From CAYYHA01 sp964471535 (GTDB taxonomy: Bacteria > Myxococcota > Myxococcia > SLRQ01), in contig CAYYHA010000028.1 in the NCBI GenBank assembly GCA_964471535.1, forward strand, positions 1-31,650: 31,650 bases of DNA. Direction: 5' to 3'. The notes beneath the pieces were generated by a model. It saw only the letters and a list, made by a program, of their open reading frames with translations. It ran no database searches and had not been told where the DNA came from. Positions 17,543 through 24,726 of the stretch are shown piece after piece. Numbering within the stretch: position 1 is the first letter of the stretch; each line of letters begins with the position of its first letter. A program made the position numbers and the translations under genes.

Positions 17543-18023
17543 GTGGGCGGATGGTGGGCATCGGGCGGCGCGCGGCGGGACATCGGCTACGCCGGGCGGA
17601 TCGCCACGGGTGCCAGCGGCCGAGGCCACGTGGCCGCCCTGGCCGAGGACGGGGCGGGCTGCCCCTTGGCGGGTCAGGCCGTTCCGCTGGCCGTGGCGGA
17701 GGATGCGGCGGGGGACGGGTCGCCCATCGCCGTCTATGCGAAGGCGCGCGCCACCGGCGCCTCCGAGCGCGATGGCGGACCCAGGCAACGGCCTCCGCCG
17801 CCGGCGTTGGCTGACACCTGCAGGCACCGCGGGGCGAGCGACGTAAGGATTCGGGCAGCAGGAGGACGAGCCCGGTGGAGACCGCTCGGTGATCTGCGAC
17901 CTTCTTCACGGGAGCCGCATCGACGTCACTTCCCATCGCACCGCTCTTGTCGTGGGGCCATCGCGCCGTGCGCTGCGCCCCACCTCTCCTGCAGCCACAA
18001 GCGTGACACGCACGCTCGAAGGC
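17543..18023. other. 480-base region with no convincing gene
   Basis: The plus strand has an open frame from GTG 17543 to 18094, directly after the ABC stop, but it has no ribosome site, becomes Arg/Pro/His-rich and runs into the opposite-strand cheY. Its first 75 residues are less biased ('HVAALAEDGAGCPLAGQAVP') and could be a remnant. The minus strand frames overlap the ABC gene and are arginine-rich. Apart from the hairpin at 17952-17983, nothing else is seen. Confidence 0.4.
17952..17983 (-). terminator. Possible terminator of the chemosensory operon
   Basis: GTGGGGC (17952-17958) and GCCCCAC (17977-17983) form a 7-bp stem around an 18-base interior, about 40 bases after the stop of the last gene of the operon. 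It has no T-run, so it is weak. Confidence 0.3.
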
Positions 18024-18410
18024 CTAGGCTCCGGCTGCTTCGAGCAGGTCTGAGACCACCTCGACGACCTGCTGCGCGCGAATGGGCTTGGTGATGTAGG
18101 CGTTGGCCCCCAGCGAGAGCGCGCGCTGCCGATCCTCGGCGCCGCCCTCGGTGGTGATGATCACGATGGGCATCGCCGTGTGACGCGCGTCCTTTCGCAC
18201 CATGCCGACGAGCTTCAGCCCATCCATGATCGGCATGTTGATGTCGGTCACCAAGAGGTCGTAGGTGCCCGCGTTCAGCTTCTTCAACGCCTCCACCCCG
18301 TCGTCGGCTTCGTCGCAGTGGCACCCGGGGATGCGCCGCAAGGCGAAGACCACCAGCTGCCGCATCGTCGGTGAGTCCTCGACGACCAGGATTCTCCGCT
18401 CCTGACTCAC
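18024..18410 (-). CDS. cheY: CheY-like response regulator (operon's last gene)
   Basis: This 128-residue single-domain receiver has every functional residue: acidic pair E11-D12 in 'VVEDSPTMRQL', phosphoacceptor D56 in 'LLVTDINMPIMDGL', T86 in 'IVIITTEGG' and K108 in 'ANAYITKPI'. It should be phosphorylated by the CheA of this operon and act on a motor or other target; no output domain is fused. The GTG start at 18410 follows GGGAGG by five bases, and lies two bases after the stop of the GAF gene. It is one of two intact CheY proteins, the other heading the operon, so one may be the output and the other a phosphate sink. Which is which cannot be told from sequence. Confidence 0.92.
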   Translation of the reverse strand: MSQERRILVVEDSPTMRQLVVFALRRIPGCHCDEADDGVEALKKLNAGTYDLLVTDINMPIMDGLKLVGMVRKDARHTAMPIVIITTEGGAEDRQRALSLGANAYITKPIRAQQVVEVVSDLLEAAGA

Positions 18411-18412
18411 GT

Positions 18413-18931
18413 CTACCTCCCTTGACTCCGAAGCCGGGTGCGAAACTCCTCTGCAGTGATCTTCTTCGGCCGCGTTCCCGCGAGGAAGGCACCATAGAGT
18501 GCGGCCGCCCCCTGCCGTCCCAAGAGCTCGAAGATCTCGGCATCCAAAGGTGAGAAGGCGCCCTTCTGTGGCAGCAGCGTCTCGACCGAGAGCACCCCGA
18601 CCAGCCGCCCGTCCACGACGAAGGGTACGACCGCCGCCGGCACCTCCGTCGCCTGCAGCCGGATCGCACCTGCCAAGGCGGCCTGTCCCACCGGCCCCTC
18701 GCCCAGGGCGACGGTCGCCTCAGGAAGGGCAGCATCCCCTTGGCCCGCAACGGGCACCAGCTGCTCACGCTCCTCGTCGTGCACGTAGAAGACGGTGCGA
18801 TCCGCCCCCACGAGGTTGATGCAGATCTCCAGGATCACGGAGACCACCTCTCCAAGTTCGAGCGAGGCGTGCAGGTTGTAGCTGGCAATGTAGAGGTTCG
18901 CCAGCCGCTCTTCTTCTTCGCCGACGTTCAT
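18413..18931 (-). CDS. GAF-domain protein of the chemosensory operon
   Basis: The 172-residue protein is almost entirely one GAF domain: an N-terminal helix 'ANLYIASYNLHASLELGEVV', then 'ILEICINLVGADRTVFYVHD', the 'VALGEGPVGQAALAGAIRL' turn and the final strand 'FVVDGRLVGVLSVE'. No transmembrane segment, kinase or output domain is attached. GAF domains bind small ligands or serve as docking modules. In a cluster without a receptor it could sense a cytoplasmic signal or bind CheA, but no ligand residues (for example haem or iron-sulfur cysteines) are evident; the only cysteine is in 'ILEICINLVG'. It starts nine bases after the cheB stop and ends two bases before cheY. Role inferred from context only. 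Confidence 0.85.
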   Translation of the reverse strand: MNVGEEEERLANLYIASYNLHASLELGEVVSVILEICINLVGADRTVFYVHDEEREQLVPVAGQGDAALPEATVALGEGPVGQAALAGAIRLQATEVPAAVVPFVVDGRLVGVLSVETLLPQKGAFSPLDAEIFELLGRQGAAALYGAFLAGTRPKKITAEEFRTRLRSQGR

Positions 18932-18940
18932 CCGCTTCGC

Positions 18941-20011
18941 CTAGCTTACTCGACCTCTCTCCAACGATCCCTCCATCACGAAGCGCAGAATGATCTCCGG
19001 GATCCGGTTCAGCGGCGCTTCGAGATCCACCTTCCCAGTGGCCAGGGCTTCCCGCGGCATGCCATAGATCAGGCTGGTCTCCTCCGACTCGACGACCGCG
19101 GCGCCACCTGCCTCCTTCAGCGCTTCGATGCCCTTGCGTCCATCGCGTCCCATTCCGGTGAGCACGACCCCCAAGGTGCGCGGCCCTGCCGCTGCGGCCA
19201 GACTCTCGAAGAGCCGATCGATGGAGGGGACGTAGGGATCGCTCTCCAAAGCGTCCCCGACCCGAAGGCGGAGTCCGCTCCCTGCGGGCACGACCTCGGT
19301 CTGCTTGCCGCCGGGGGCCAGGAGCGCGACGCCGGCCTGCAGGGTGTCGCCGTCCCTCGCCTCTCGCACGGGAAAACCGGTGGTTCGCGCCAAACGCTCG
19401 GCGAACGCCTCGGTGAATCGAGCGGGCATGTGCTGGGCGACGAGGATCGCCGCTGGCAGGTCCGGTGGCAGCGACTCGAAGATCCGTTGCAGCGCCGGCG
19501 GGCCACCCGTGGAGGCGCCGATCGCGACCACCCGCAGACGTCCAGGCCTCACCTCGGTCGCCGGAGGGGAGAGCGCAACGAGCCGCTCCGTGCGCGGAGG
19601 CACCGGTTCGCTCAGCCGTCCGGGCCGAAGGGCGGCGACGGTCGCTATCTTTTCATGGAGGACCTTTCGAATGGACTCGCGGTCGTCGCCGAGCAAGCGG
19701 GCGGGCTTGGCGATGAAGTCGAGCGCTCCCAGCTCGAGCGCCCGGAAGACGTTCGCCTTGCGCGCATAGGAGGAGACGACGATCACCGGCGTGGGCTGCT
19801 TCGCCATGAGCAGGCGGAGGAAGGTGAAGCCGTCCATCCGCGGCATCTCGAGGTCGAGGGTGATCACATCGGGCTTCGTCTCGAGCGCGATGCGCAGTCC
19901 TTCCTCCCCGTCGGTGGCGGTCGCCACCTCGCCGACCTCCGGAAGCGCGCGCAGGATCTCGGAGAGGGTTCGCCGGTTGAAGGCGGAATCATCGATGATG
20001 AGTACGTTCAT
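18941..20011 (-). CDS. cheB: Protein-glutamate methylesterase/deamidase CheB
   Basis: CheB removes methyl groups from chemoreceptors and is activated by phosphorylation. The 356-residue protein has an N-terminal receiver with acidic residues D7-D8 ('VLIIDDSA') and phosphoacceptor D53 ('VITLDLEMPRMDG'), a linker, and a C-terminal methylesterase domain. The catalytic triad is S167 ('GASTGG'), H194 ('AQHMP') and D290 ('TGMGRDG'), nearly the same spacing as in enterobacterial CheB. The ATG at 20011 gives the usual 'MNVLIIDD' start; an in-frame GTG at 20023 would add four residues. It follows cheR by about 15 bases. Because no receptor gene is present nearby, its substrates must be receptors encoded elsewhere, or the protein has another target. 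Confidence 0.95.
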   Translation of the reverse strand: MNVLIIDDSAFNRRTLSEILRALPEVGEVATATDGEEGLRIALETKPDVITLDLEMPRMDGFTFLRLLMAKQPTPVIVVSSYARKANVFRALELGALDFIAKPARLLGDDRESIRKVLHEKIATVAALRPGRLSEPVPPRTERLVALSPPATEVRPGRLRVVAIGASTGGPPALQRIFESLPPDLPAAILVAQHMPARFTEAFAERLARTTGFPVREARDGDTLQAGVALLAPGGKQTEVVPAGSGLRLRVGDALESDPYVPSIDRLFESLAAAAGPRTLGVVLTGMGRDGRKGIEALKEAGGAAVVESEETSLIYGMPREALATGKVDLEAPLNRIPEIILRFVMEGSLERGRVS

Positions 20012-20026
20012 GGGCGCACGCACCCT

Positions 20027-20887
20027 TCAGGGCTGCCCCCGGCCCGGCACCGAGGCGGGACGGCGGTAGACCAGATCCCGGGAAAGGTGAGCGAGTTCGA
20101 AGTCGGTGCTGAGGTGGATGAGCGACTCCGAATGCCCGAGAAAAAGGTAGCCCCCAGGCTTCAGGCGCCCATAGAAGAGGCCCAAGACGCGCCGTCTGGC
20201 CTCGAGGTCGAAGTAGATGAGAACGTTTCGGCAAAAGATGGCATCCATGCGGCCCAGCAGTCCGATCATCTGCGCATCCAGCAGGTTCAGACGCCCGAAA
20301 CTGACCAGGCGACGCAACTCGTCCCGGACCCGATAGCGCTCCCCCGACTGCTCGAAGAAGCGCTCGATGCGCTGCGGATCGGTCGCGCGGAGCGCGTGCG
20401 CGCCGTACTCTGCCTTTCGCGCCGCCGCCAGGACCTTCCGGGAGATGTCGTTTCCGAAGATTTCCACGTCCCAACCCTCGAAGCGTCCCGACTCCTGCAC
20501 CAGCATGGCGAGCGTGTAGGGCTCTTCACCGGTGCTGCAGCCGGCGCTCCAGAGACGCAGGCGACGCGCGTCCGCGTTGCGCTCTGCAAGTTCCGGGAGC
20601 ACCTCGTCACGAAACGCGACGAGCTGCGATTCCTCGCGGAAGAAGTAGGTCTCGTTGGTCGTGAGCACCTCCACCGCCTCGTCGAGCTCCCGCGCCCGAC
20701 CGGGGTCGAAGCGAAGGAAGCGGTAATAGGCGCTGTAATCGGAGAGCCCGTGGAGCTTCAGACGCGGGGCGAGGCGCCGCTCGAGGAGGTACTTCATCTC
20801 CTCACGGAAGAAGATGCCGCAGAAGTCGTGGATGAGATCCCGAAGGAGACGGAACTCTTCCGCGGTCATGGACACGCGGGCGATCAT
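20027..20887 (-). CDS. cheR: Chemotaxis protein methyltransferase CheR
   Basis: CheR methylates glutamates of chemoreceptors using S-adenosylmethionine. The 286-residue protein has the N-terminal helical domain ('FRLLRDLIHDFCGIFFREEM', 'LTTNETYFFREESQL') and a C-terminal methyltransferase domain. SAM-binding motifs are 'RLWSAGCSTGEEPYTLAM' and the acidic 'IFGNDIS', followed by 'DAIFCRNVLIYFD' and 'LKPGGYLFLGHSESL'. The length matches a stand-alone CheR without TPRs. The start at 20887 overlaps the HEAT-gene stop as ATGA, implying translational coupling; an internal ATG at 20869 is also possible. Intact CheR and CheB together indicate that methylation-based adaptation is kept, even though the cluster lacks a receptor. 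Confidence 0.95.
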   Translation of the reverse strand: MIARVSMTAEEFRLLRDLIHDFCGIFFREEMKYLLERRLAPRLKLHGLSDYSAYYRFLRFDPGRARELDEAVEVLTTNETYFFREESQLVAFRDEVLPELAERNADARRLRLWSAGCSTGEEPYTLAMLVQESGRFEGWDVEIFGNDISRKVLAAARKAEYGAHALRATDPQRIERFFEQSGERYRVRDELRRLVSFGRLNLLDAQMIGLLGRMDAIFCRNVLIYFDLEARRRVLGLFYGRLKPGGYLFLGHSESLIHLSTDFELAHLSRDLVYRRPASVPGRGQP

Positions 20888-22905
20888 CCCTTCGAGCGCT
20901 CCTCGTGACTCCGAACCGCTCGCTCGAGCGCCTCGGCCACCAACGGATCGCTCTCCTGTGCCAGGAGCGACTCGAGCTCGCCGAGCAGATCCGCATCTGC
21001 CCGATTGGCGAGCGCGATCGCAGCCCGTCTCCTGACATCCCAGGACGTATGACGGGCGCACGCCAGCAGCACGCTCTTCCCGACCTCACCCGGAAGCGAG
21101 GCCGCGATGCGGGCTGCCTCCTTCGCCACCTCACCCTCCGGATGCGCCGCCGCCAGCGGCAGGGCTCGAGCCAGCTCGGTCGCGCCCAGTTCCGCCAGGG
21201 CGCGCAGCGCCGCCCAGGCCGCCGGCGCAGATCCCGGGCCCCCCTCCCCCCCCACCAGGGTGAGGAGCTCTGGGGCGTACTCGGGCAGCCCCAGGCGCCC
21301 CAGCGACTCGGCGGCAGCACCCGCGACCGCCGCCTCCTCGTCCCGCAGCGCGATCTGCAACGCCTCGGCAGCGGCCTCGCGCTCCATCTGCCACCCCAGC
21401 GCCTTCGCCGCCGCCACCCTTACCACCGAGGCCTCGTCGGCGAGGCCGAAGCGCAGGGGGTCGAGGGCATCGGCGACTCGAAGCCGCCCCATCGCCTCCA
21501 TCGCTGCAGCCCGTGCGCGCGGGTCCTCGTGCCGGATGACTTGGGCGAGCAGTGGCACCTCCGCAGCACCGCCCACCCGGCCAATGAGCCGGCACGCATC
21601 GGCCACGCGCAGCGCCTCCTCCTCTCCCAGGCACGCTCGACAGGCCTCGAGTACCTGCTCGCGGTGGGACCCTGCCAGCCGCACCAGGCCTTCGATGGCG
21701 GCGGCGGCGAGCCCGCGGTCGCGCCCGAGCTGCCGAGCGAGCGGCTCGATGGCCCGTGCGTCGTCCATCGCGGCCAGGCCGGCAACCGCCGCCTCCCGGA
21801 CTTCGGCGTCCGGGTCGCTCTCCAACGCCTGGAGAATGGCGGGGAGGAACGCCGGATCCCCCAGCTCCCCCAACACCTCGAGGGCGATCGCTCGCACCGC
21901 TGGCTCGGGATGCTCCAACCAGGCGCCGAGGCGGCGTCCCGCTGCCGCCCCCATCGTGAGCGCCGTCTCCACGATCTTCGGCCGCAGCCTCTCGTGTTGC
22001 GCCGCTGCCGGCAGCGCCTCCAACGCTTCGACGTCGCGGAGCGCGGCGAGCACCGTCAGTGCGCCATAGACCGCGCTTGCCTCTCCCGAGAGTGCCGCTC
22101 GCGCCGCCCGGAGAATCGGTGTCGGATCTCGGTGGGCGAGTGATTCGCGCAGCGCCGTCTCGTCCCCGGTCCGCTGCACCCAGGTGCCAATGGAGGCGAG
22201 CGCGATCTCCCGGGTGCCCGGTGAGGGGTCACTCACCGCCTCGAGCAGGTGATCGAGGGCAGCGGGCGTCTCCACCCGAGCGAGCAGGCGCAAGACCGGC
22301 CGGCGGAGCAGACGCTCGGATAGCAGGGGTGAGAGCCGCTCGAGAGGCACCACGGCACCGAGGCGCACGAGCCCCTCGAGGGCCGAGAGGCGCACCAGGA
22401 GGTCCTCGCTTGCCACCCGTTCGAGGAGCGCCGCACGGGCTCGATCGTCGCCGACCTTCCCCAGCGCCTCGGCGGCGGCCGCGCGTACGTTCACATCGGC
22501 GTCGTCGAGGAGCGCGACGAGGGGTTCGACGGCCGCCGGCGCACCGCCCTCTCCCAGGATGTCCGCGGCAAACTTCCGCTGGTCCACGTCGCGGGAGCGG
22601 GCGACCGCGTGGAGGGCGTCCACCGCCTCGGCGCCAAGCGCCGTCAGGGCCTCCGCCGCGGCATTGCGTGCTCCGGCGTTGGCCTCGTCGCCCAGCCGCG
22701 CAACGAAGATCTCCAGGACCGCCTCGCGATCGGGATGGGCGAGCAGCAGCTCCGTTGCCGCCTTGCGAACCCGCCAGGCCTCGTCGCCGAGGGCCTGCTG
22801 CCCCACCTGCAGGCGCCGCTCCGCGGGCAGCGCCTGCGCGGCACGAACCGCCTGGTAGCGGGTCTCCTCGTCGGCGCTCTGCAGCGCAGCGAGCACGTCG
22901 TTCAT
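20884..22905 (-). CDS. HEAT-repeat protein of the chemosensory operon
   Basis: The 673-residue protein is made throughout of HEAT/PBS-lyase-like helical repeats, about 20 units of 30-32 residues. Typical units are 'DADVNVRAAAAEALGKVGDD', 'EPAVRAIALEVLGELGDPAF' and 'DPDAEVREAAVAGLAAMDDA'. There is no signal peptide, membrane segment or catalytic motif, so it is a cytoplasmic scaffold or binding protein. Its place between the degenerate receiver gene and cheR, with ATGA overlaps at both ends, ties its expression to the signalling proteins. HEAT proteins are known partners in a few myxobacterial chemosensory systems, where one is thought to act as an accessory protein; that precedent is from memory and the orthology is not shown here. 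A strong AGGAGGGG lies five bases before its ATG. Confidence 0.9.
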   Translation of the reverse strand: MNDVLAALQSADEETRYQAVRAAQALPAERRLQVGQQALGDEAWRVRKAATELLLAHPDREAVLEIFVARLGDEANAGARNAAAEALTALGAEAVDALHAVARSRDVDQRKFAADILGEGGAPAAVEPLVALLDDADVNVRAAAAEALGKVGDDRARAALLERVASEDLLVRLSALEGLVRLGAVVPLERLSPLLSERLLRRPVLRLLARVETPAALDHLLEAVSDPSPGTREIALASIGTWVQRTGDETALRESLAHRDPTPILRAARAALSGEASAVYGALTVLAALRDVEALEALPAAAQHERLRPKIVETALTMGAAAGRRLGAWLEHPEPAVRAIALEVLGELGDPAFLPAILQALESDPDAEVREAAVAGLAAMDDARAIEPLARQLGRDRGLAAAAIEGLVRLAGSHREQVLEACRACLGEEEALRVADACRLIGRVGGAAEVPLLAQVIRHEDPRARAAAMEAMGRLRVADALDPLRFGLADEASVVRVAAAKALGWQMEREAAAEALQIALRDEEAAVAGAAAESLGRLGLPEYAPELLTLVGGEGGPGSAPAAWAALRALAELGATELARALPLAAAHPEGEVAKEAARIAASLPGEVGKSVLLACARHTSWDVRRRAAIALANRADADLLGELESLLAQESDPLVAEALERAVRSHEERSKG

Positions 22906-23567
22906 CGGTCCCCTCCTGACAGGAGTTCCTCGAGGGCTCGTCGCGCCACCTCCAATTCCACGCCTCCGGCCCGCACCGCAATCTCGCGTGCGGCCGCTCT
23001 CCGTGCCGCCTCCGACGGCGACTCGCCCTCATAGAGACGGAGGTCGGCCACCACCACCCGCGCGATCGCCTGCACCGGGTCGGTGGCCTCTCGCAGCGCC
23101 GCTTCCCGCTCCGCCGCCGCCTCGGCGATCGCTTGGCGCCGCCTGCGCTCCACCGCGTGCGCCTCGTGCGGGCGCACCCCCGGCGGGGGCCTTCGCGCGA
23201 GGAGGGCCTGAAGCTTCAGCGGAAGACTGTCGGGCACGTGGTGCTGCTCCACGTAGTCATCGGCGCCGTGCAGGTCCACGGGCCGCCGCTTGTATGCGGT
23301 CTTGTCGTACACAGAGGCGACGAGGACGATCGGGAGCGACGCGGTGGCGTCGTTGCGGCGCAGCTCGGGAATCCAGGTGAAGGGCAAGAGATCGGGCACG
23401 GCCACATCGAGCACGATCGCCTGCACGCCACACGAGACCTGCCGGCGCGCCTCCCCCGCCTCCGTCGCTGGCACCACTTCGAAGCCTGCCTCCGCGAGGA
23501 CCACCTGGGCGGCACGCAGGAAGTCCACGGACTCGTGAACCACGAGAACGCGCGGCCGGGATCTCAT
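22902..23567 (-). CDS. Degenerate receiver-domain protein with helical C-terminus
   Basis: The first 125 residues of this 221-residue protein have the receiver fold ('RVLVVHESVDFLRAAQVVLA', 'AIVLDVAVPDLLPF', 'LPIVLVASVYDKTAYKRRP', 'GADDYVEQHHVPDSL'). D54 is kept at the phosphoacceptor place, but the acidic pair is reduced to H11-E12 and the conserved lysine after 'DDY' is replaced ('VEQHH' where 'xTKPF' is usual). It may therefore not be phosphorylated in the ordinary way. The last 90 residues are charged helices rich in Arg, Ala and Glu ('VERRRRQAIAEAAAEREAAL'), with no recognised DNA-binding or enzymatic domain. Start and stop overlap the neighbouring cheW and HEAT genes by four bases (ATGA). 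It is probably an adaptor or phosphorylation-independent switch within the complex. Confidence 0.82.
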   Translation of the reverse strand: MRSRPRVLVVHESVDFLRAAQVVLAEAGFEVVPATEAGEARRQVSCGVQAIVLDVAVPDLLPFTWIPELRRNDATASLPIVLVASVYDKTAYKRRPVDLHGADDYVEQHHVPDSLPLKLQALLARRPPPGVRPHEAHAVERRRRQAIAEAAAEREAALREATDPVQAIARVVVADLRLYEGESPSEAARRAAAREIAVRAGGVELEVARRALEELLSGGDR

Positions 23568-24094
23568 TGCGCCTCCTTCGCCGCCGCGGCCAGCGCTTCG
23601 AGATCCAGGTCCGGCGATGCCTCGAGCAGCGCATCGATGCCGAGGAGTACGTGCAGGTGCCCGCCGAGAGAGACCACGCCGGGGAAGAGATCGCCGGAAC
23701 CCTCGCGGTCGAGGAGGGGCGTCTGTTGGATCTGGCTTCGTCGTGCCTCGTACACGCGGCCCACCGCGTCCACCACGAGTGCCACGGTCCCCGCCTGCAC
23801 GCGTACGATGAGATACCGCGCCGTGCGCGACTCCGCCTCCGGTGCTCGCCCTCCGAGCTGCCGGCGTAGGTCGATCACCGGGACCACCTCCCCGCGCAAA
23901 TCGATCACACCTTCGACGCGGGCCGAGCCTCGCGCGACGGGCGTGATGGGGAGCGGCCGCACGATCTCCCGGACCCGGTGGATGTCGAGCACATAATCGG
24001 TCTTAGCCACACGGAAGCTACAGAGCGTCACGCGCGGATCATCGTCAGCCGCCTTCTCCACCCCTGCCGTCTCCGACTCGGACCGCCCCTTCAC
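23564..24094 (-). CDS. cheW: CheW-like coupling protein
   Basis: CheW links chemoreceptors to CheA. The 176-residue protein has an ordinary CheW fold: 'VTLCSFRVAKTDYVLDIHRVREIVRPLPITPV', 'VEGVIDLRGEVVPVIDLRRQLGG' and 'ARYLIVRVQAGTVALVVDAVGRVYEA'. The 'IDLRGEVVPVIDL' segment is the family hallmark. About 20 polar residues precede the domain. The GTG start at 24094 shares one base with the stop of the upstream cheW (TAGTG), and its stop overlaps the next start (ATGA). It is the second of two consecutive cheW genes; the other carries a basic N-terminal extension, so the two are not simple duplicates. Confidence 0.93.
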   Translation of the reverse strand: MKGRSESETAGVEKAADDDPRVTLCSFRVAKTDYVLDIHRVREIVRPLPITPVARGSARVEGVIDLRGEVVPVIDLRRQLGGRAPEAESRTARYLIVRVQAGTVALVVDAVGRVYEARRSQIQQTPLLDREGSGDLFPGVVSLGGHLHVLLGIDALLEASPDLDLEALAAAAKEAQ

Positions 24095-24726
24095 TACGCC
24101 TTCCCTCCGCTCGGGCCCTCGATGGCCAATGCGCGCTCAGGGTCGAGGACGGCCAGGATCCGATCCCCGGCCCGCAGCAAGCCCTGTAGCAGCTCGCGCC
24201 GGTGTCCGAGCACCGCCGGTGGCGCCTCGAGTTCCACCGCCCCCTCCACGCGCACCACCTCCTCGACCGCCTCGACCAAGAGTCCCGCAGGTCCCTCTTC
24301 GCTTCGCACCACCAGGACACGCGCCTTGGAGGTGGGTTCGGCCTCGGCCAATCCCAGACGCGGCCGCAAATCCAGGATCGGCAGCACCTCACCACGGAGG
24401 GTCGCCACCCCGAGGACATGGGGCGGCGTGCGAGGCACCTCGGTGACCGCAGGCAAACGCACGATCTCGCGGAGCGCATCGATGGGAAGCGCATATCGCT
24501 CCCCGGCCAGCCAGAAGGCGAGGAATTCGGCACCCGCCGAGGCCTCCGCGGGCGGCGCCCCCACCCGCTTGGCACCGTCTTCCGGCACCCAGAAGAACGC
24601 CTCGAGGCCAGCCTTTCTACGGGCCCGGCGGGCGGTCGCTTGGCCCCTGGCCCTGCCGCGCTTCGATCGGCCACCGGTCCCTTGGGCCGTCCCGCCGGCC
24701 GCCTTGTCTTTTCGACGCCCAGCCAT
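24094..24726 (-). CDS. cheW: CheW-like coupling protein with basic N-terminal extension
   Basis: The 210-residue protein has an unusual first 70 residues, rich in Lys, Arg, Gly and Ala ('RRKDKAAGGTAQGTGGRSKR', 'RARGQATARRARRKAGLEAF'), before the CheW domain. The domain reads 'AEFLAFWLAGERYALPIDALREI', 'HVLGVATLRGEVLPILDLRPRLGL' and 'RVLVVRSEEGPAGLLVEAVEEVV'. CheW proteins normally begin at the domain. The extension resembles a nucleic-acid-binding or localisation tail, which might tether the array to the nucleoid or membrane; this is speculation. Its ATG at 24726 shares a base with the cheA stop (TGATG), so the extension is genuine as far as the coupled start is concerned. Confidence 0.9.
   Translation of the reverse strand: MAGRRKDKAAGGTAQGTGGRSKRGRARGQATARRARRKAGLEAFFWVPEDGAKRVGAPPAEASAGAEFLAFWLAGERYALPIDALREIVRLPAVTEVPRTPPHVLGVATLRGEVLPILDLRPRLGLAEAEPTSKARVLVVRSEEGPAGLLVEAVEEVVRVEGAVELEAPPAVLGHRRELLQGLLRAGDRILAVLDPERALAIEGPSGGKA

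Noticed and set aside
17543..18094. 183-residue plus-strand gene after the ABC fragment
   Set aside because: No ribosome site, Arg/Pro/His-rich second half, and it runs into the opposite-strand cheY. Kept only as an unexplained region.
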